Source of the DNA: Candidatus Krumholzibacteriota bacterium
GTDB taxonomy: Bacteria; Krumholzibacteriota; Krumholzibacteriia; LZORAL124-64-63
Assembly (NCBI GenBank): GCA_024277025.1
Contig: JAJRWA010000035.1
Span: 1-44,531, forward strand
Direction: 5' to 3'
Length of the DNA: 44,531 nucleotides
Numbering within the stretch: position 1 is the stretch's first letter; every line of letters starts with the position of its first letter. The notes under the pieces were generated by a model. It worked only from the letters and a program-made list of their open reading frames with translations. It did no database searches and was not told where the DNA came from. This document shows positions 41,905 to 44,531 of this stretch, piece by piece. The translations under genes were made by a program, and so were the position numbers.

Positions 41905-42920
41905 TGCGGCGCGGCACGGCAGGGCAACCGGCCGGACGGCTGCTGCTGGTGCTCGGCCTGTCGACCATCGTGGCCTGCGCGCCCGGCCCGCAGTCCGGGG
42001 CGGGGGACCCCACAGGCAGTCTACCGGAACCCGCGGCAGGATCACTGCGTGCGGGTACGAGTGTCGGCCGGGTCGACTTCCTGTACTCCTTCGAGAATGA
42101 CCCGGCTGAACCCTACTATCCCATCGAGGGGCTTGGCGGTTGCGCCTACAGCCCCGACGGCACCCTGATCTTCACCGACCGGATGCGCGGCAAGGTGTAC
42201 GGCCTGGATGCCCTGACCCGGCGCTGGTTCGAATTCGACACGCCGGCGGTCCGGCCTTATCAGCCGGTCGACGTGGCGGTCGACGGTTTCAAGGTCATGG
42301 TCCTGGACATGGGCAACGCCCAGATCAACCGCTTCGATCTGACGGGGGCCTTCCTGGATGTCCTGGTGGATATCCGGCGGGTCGATCCGGTGATTCAGAC
42401 CTCGCCGGCAGCGTTCGCCGTCGACCGCGACGGCCGGATGGCCATCGCCGACGCCACCCAGCAGCAGGTCCTGCTGCTCGACACGTTCCAGAACCTCACC
42501 ATGCGCGCCGGCGATCCGGGCACCTTGCCTGACCAGTTCGCCGAGCCGAGCGGCCTGACCTTCCTGCCGGACGGGAGTTTCCTGGTCGCGGATCGGGGCA
42601 ACCGGCGGCTGGCCCTGTATGGGCGGCTGGGCTTCTTCGAGGGGCTGATCGGTGGTGACGGCCAGCCGGACAACCCGTTCTTCACGCCCATGGGGCTGGC
42701 GGCTGACCGCTTCGGGAACGTCTTTGTCGCCGATCTGGCCAACGGCCAGGTGCAGGTCCTGGGCAAACGTCTGGCGCCGGTGCTGGCCTTCGGCCGCGAG
42801 GGTGCGGCCGCCAGTGATTTGCGGGCTCCGGTTGATGTCGCGGTGGGACCGGGGGACCTGCTGGCAGTGGCCGATCGCGACCGGGCGGCCATCCTGGTCT
42901 ACCGGATCATCTACCAATAG
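41904..42920 (+). CDS. NHL-repeat (beta-propeller) lipoprotein
   Basis: 338 residues. The lipoprotein signal ends STIVAC with C25 lipidated. Repeated blades of the NHL/six-bladed propeller type follow from about residue 60 to the end, including GGCAYSPDGTLIFTDRM, EPSGLTFLPDGSFLVADRGN and TPMGLAADRFGNVFVADLAN. Such propellers bind proteins or ligands; no active site is seen. It overlaps the preceding stop by one base and is followed within one base by the large outer-membrane protein, so all three genes are co-translated. A scaffold role for the neighbouring surface machinery is inference. Confidence 0.86.
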   Translation: MRRGTAGQPAGRLLLVLGLSTIVACAPGPQSGAGDPTGSLPEPAAGSLRAGTSVGRVDFLYSFENDPAEPYYPIEGLGGCAYSPDGTLIFTDRMRGKVYGLDALTRRWFEFDTPAVRPYQPVDVAVDGFKVMVLDMGNAQINRFDLTGAFLDVLVDIRRVDPVIQTSPAAFAVDRDGRMAIADATQQQVLLLDTFQNLTMRAGDPGTLPDQFAEPSGLTFLPDGSFLVADRGNRRLALYGRLGFFEGLIGGDGQPDNPFFTPMGLAADRFGNVFVADLANGQVQVLGKRLAPVLAFGREGAAASDLRAPVDVAVGPGDLLAVADRDRAAILVYRIIYQ

Positions 42921-42921
42921 G

Positions 42922-44531
42922 ATGCGCCGGAGCCCCGGCAGAGAACTTTCCGCACCTGTACCAGCGACTTTCCGTGTGCTGTTGATTGCCATCGCGGTGT
43001 TGCTGGCGACGGCCGGCCCGGTGCTGGGCGCCGCTCCCGAGCTGGCGACGGAGCAGGAATTTCGGCTGGTCCCGGCCGGCAGCAAACCACTGAAACTGGC
43101 CCACGGGTTCGTCGATGCCCAATCCGTGCGCGTCTTTGTCGAGGGGCACCTCTGGCAGCCTGACCTGGACTACCGGGTGCGGGCTCGCAGCGGCCTGTTG
43201 ATCCCCCTGCGCAACTGGGTGACGACGGGCGCGGATTCCACCGCCGCCGGCGCACGGGCCCTGGTCATGGTGAGCTATGACTTCCTGCCCGTGCCGGTTC
43301 CGGCACGGCGCGACCTGCGGCCGGTGGCCCCGGCCCCGGGCACGGTGGCCAGCCGGGAAAGTGGCAGCCTGTTTGCGCCGCCGGCTCCGGTCGGCAGCTG
43401 GCGCACCAGCGACCTGGAGGTCCGGGGCTCCAAGACCGTTCAGGTCGCTTCGGGCAGCCGGCGCGAGATGACCGTGGACCAGAACCTGCGCCTGACCATC
43501 ATCGGTCAGCTCACGCCCGATATCGCGGTCCGGGCTTTCCTGTCGGACGACAACCTGCCGGTGGTGCCCGAGGGCAATACCGAGGAATTGCGCGACATCG
43601 ACAAGGTGCTCGTCGAATTGACCGCACCGGTTTGGCGCGCCACTCTGGGTGATTTCGTGGCCCGGCGCGATGGCACGACTTTTGGCAACTACCGCCGCAA
43701 GCTGCAGGGTATCTCGCTGCAGGTGGACCCCGGTCAGACCCATGGCGAAGTGATAGCGGGCTCACCGCGGGGTTTGTACCGGACCATCCAGATTCGGGGG
43801 CAGGAAGCGAATCAGGGGCCGTACTTCCTGGGCGGCAGCGGCGCTGCGGGCAACCTGTTCATCGTCGCAGGCAGCGAGCGGGTGACCCTGGACGGCCGGT
43901 TGATGGTTCGTGGGTCTGAGCGGGACTACACGATCGACTACGTGGCCGGCACCGTGACCTTCACCTACCGGCAACTGGTGACCAGGGAATCGACCATCGT
44001 GGTCGAATTCGAGGAAGGTGAAGGCGCCTACGCCCGGACGGTGGTCGGCGGCGGTGGCGGCGCCAGGTTCAAGGTACCGCTCCTTGGTGGTGACGGTCAC
44101 TTCGGTGCCCGGGTGATCCGCGAGAAGGACGACGCCAGCCGCTTGCGAACCGGTACACTCGGACCGGCTGATGAGGCGATTCTCCGGGCCGCCGGCGACA
44201 ATCCGAATTTGGCGGTGGCCGGCGGGGTGACTGCCACCGAACCCGGGCTGGGTGAATACGACGCCCAGGTGGCCGGCACCGACACGATCTATGTGTTCAA
44301 TGAACTGGGCGGCGACTTTGATCTGGACCTGTTCTACGTCGGGCCCGGCAACGGCAACTACGTGTTGGAACGCCTGACGGCAGGCGGTCAGCGGGTCTAT
44401 CTGCACGTGGGGGAAGGCCTCGGGAACTACCTGATCGGTCGGCCGATTCCCCTGCCCGGTTTGCAGAGCGTGGCGACCTTCGTGGCCGGGGTGGGCGACA
44501 CGACGGCCAGTTTCCTGCAGGCCGAATGGAA
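42922..44531 (+). CDS. N-terminal part of a large outer-membrane protein, possibly SprA-like
   Basis: The frame runs from ATG 42922 to the window end without a stop (536 codons visible). A signal peptide (FRVLLIAIAVLLATAGPVLG) precedes beta-rich modules. Recognisable stretches include EVRGSKTVQVASGSRREMTV near residue 170, LTIIGQLTPDIAVRAFLSDD near 195, and the block GSERVTLDGRLMVRGSERDY near 320, followed by TVTFTYRQLVTRES. Two related glycine motifs, VGPGNGNY and VGEGLGNY, lie about 20 residues apart near 480. I read this as resembling the N-terminal part of SprA, the T9SS outer-membrane translocon, because of layout and T9SS neighbours, but the similarity is weak and by eye. It could equally be a surface or barrel protein of another family. 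The rest lies outside the window. Confidence 0.6.
   Translation, partial: MRRSPGRELSAPVPATFRVLLIAIAVLLATAGPVLGAAPELATEQEFRLVPAGSKPLKLAHGFVDAQSVRVFVEGHLWQPDLDYRVRARSGLLIPLRNWVTTGADSTAAGARALVMVSYDFLPVPVPARRDLRPVAPAPGTVASRESGSLFAPPAPVGSWRTSDLEVRGSKTVQVASGSRREMTVDQNLRLTIIGQLTPDIAVRAFLSDDNLPVVPEGNTEELRDIDKVLVELTAPVWRATLGDFVARRDGTTFGNYRRKLQGISLQVDPGQTHGEVIAGSPRGLYRTIQIRGQEANQGPYFLGGSGAAGNLFIVAGSERVTLDGRLMVRGSERDYTIDYVAGTVTFTYRQLVTRESTIVVEFEEGEGAYARTVVGGGGGARFKVPLLGGDGHFGARVIREKDDASRLRTGTLGPADEAILRAAGDNPNLAVAGGVTATEPGLGEYDAQVAGTDTIYVFNELGGDFDLDLFYVGPGNGNYVLERLTAGGQRVYLHVGEGLGNYLIGRPIPLPGLQSVATFVAGVGDTTASFLQAEW

Noticed and set aside
1..44531. tRNA, rRNA, CRISPR array, insertion sequence or prophage
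   Set aside because: No cloverleaf-like, rRNA-like or repeat-spacer structure and no transposase or integrase frames were found on reading both strands.

Overview
The window is 44.5 kb of GC-rich, gene-dense bacterial chromosome. Nearly all genes lie on the + strand; only nfu and phoH are on the minus strand. No rRNA, tRNA, CRISPR array, insertion sequence or phage gene was seen, and no gene-free stretch exceeds 300 bases. The organism is probably a Gram-negative member of the FCB (Fibrobacterota-Chlorobiota-Bacteroidota) assemblage, outside Bacteroidota itself. Reasons are the outer-membrane lipoproteins, a C25 (gingipain/PorU-like) peptidase next to a PorV-like barrel, secreted proteins ending in type IX (T9SS)-style sorting or FlgD-like tails, and high GC. 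Lineages such as Krumholzibacteriota or Eisenbacteria would fit, but this is inference.

Layout. 1-13201: respiratory complex I operon, nuoB(partial)-CD-E-F-G-H-I-J-K-L-M-N, with fused nuoCD, closed by a strong intrinsic terminator. 13274-15181: promoter, two secreted unknown proteins that look like tandem paralogs, and a terminator. 15261-16434: yaaA and an RlpA-like lipoprotein. 16494-16712 (minus): nfu-type Fe-S scaffold. 16916-19753: inositol monophosphatase-family gene, cutA and an NhaC-type antiporter. 19824-20594: lipoprotein of unknown role. 20599-21951 (minus): PIN-PhoH ATPase. 22126-23955: M23 peptidase. 24075-30272: dnaE, an aldehyde dehydrogenase and accA. 30534-44531: Trm112-like zinc-ribbon protein, a membrane-domain/PorU-like fusion, PorV-like barrel, M6 metalloprotease with a sorting tail, two DUF5683-like envelope proteins, an NHL-repeat lipoprotein, and the start of a large outer-membrane protein that may be SprA-like. 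This last block looks like a T9SS-type secretion and cell-surface locus.

The oddest feature is that four otherwise intact, highly conserved genes each carry one in-frame stop codon. nuoK has TAG at the position of the essential membrane Glu36. The nhaC-like gene has TAG at codon 362, dnaE has TAG at codon 713, and accA has TGA at a conserved Trp. Reading frame and conservation continue perfectly after each stop and no frameshifts were found. All three internal TAGs sit in TAG-CT, while none of the 13 TAG codons that end genes here is followed by CT. Sequencing or assembly error, recent decay, tRNA suppression and context-dependent readthrough all remain open; raw reads and peptide data would decide.
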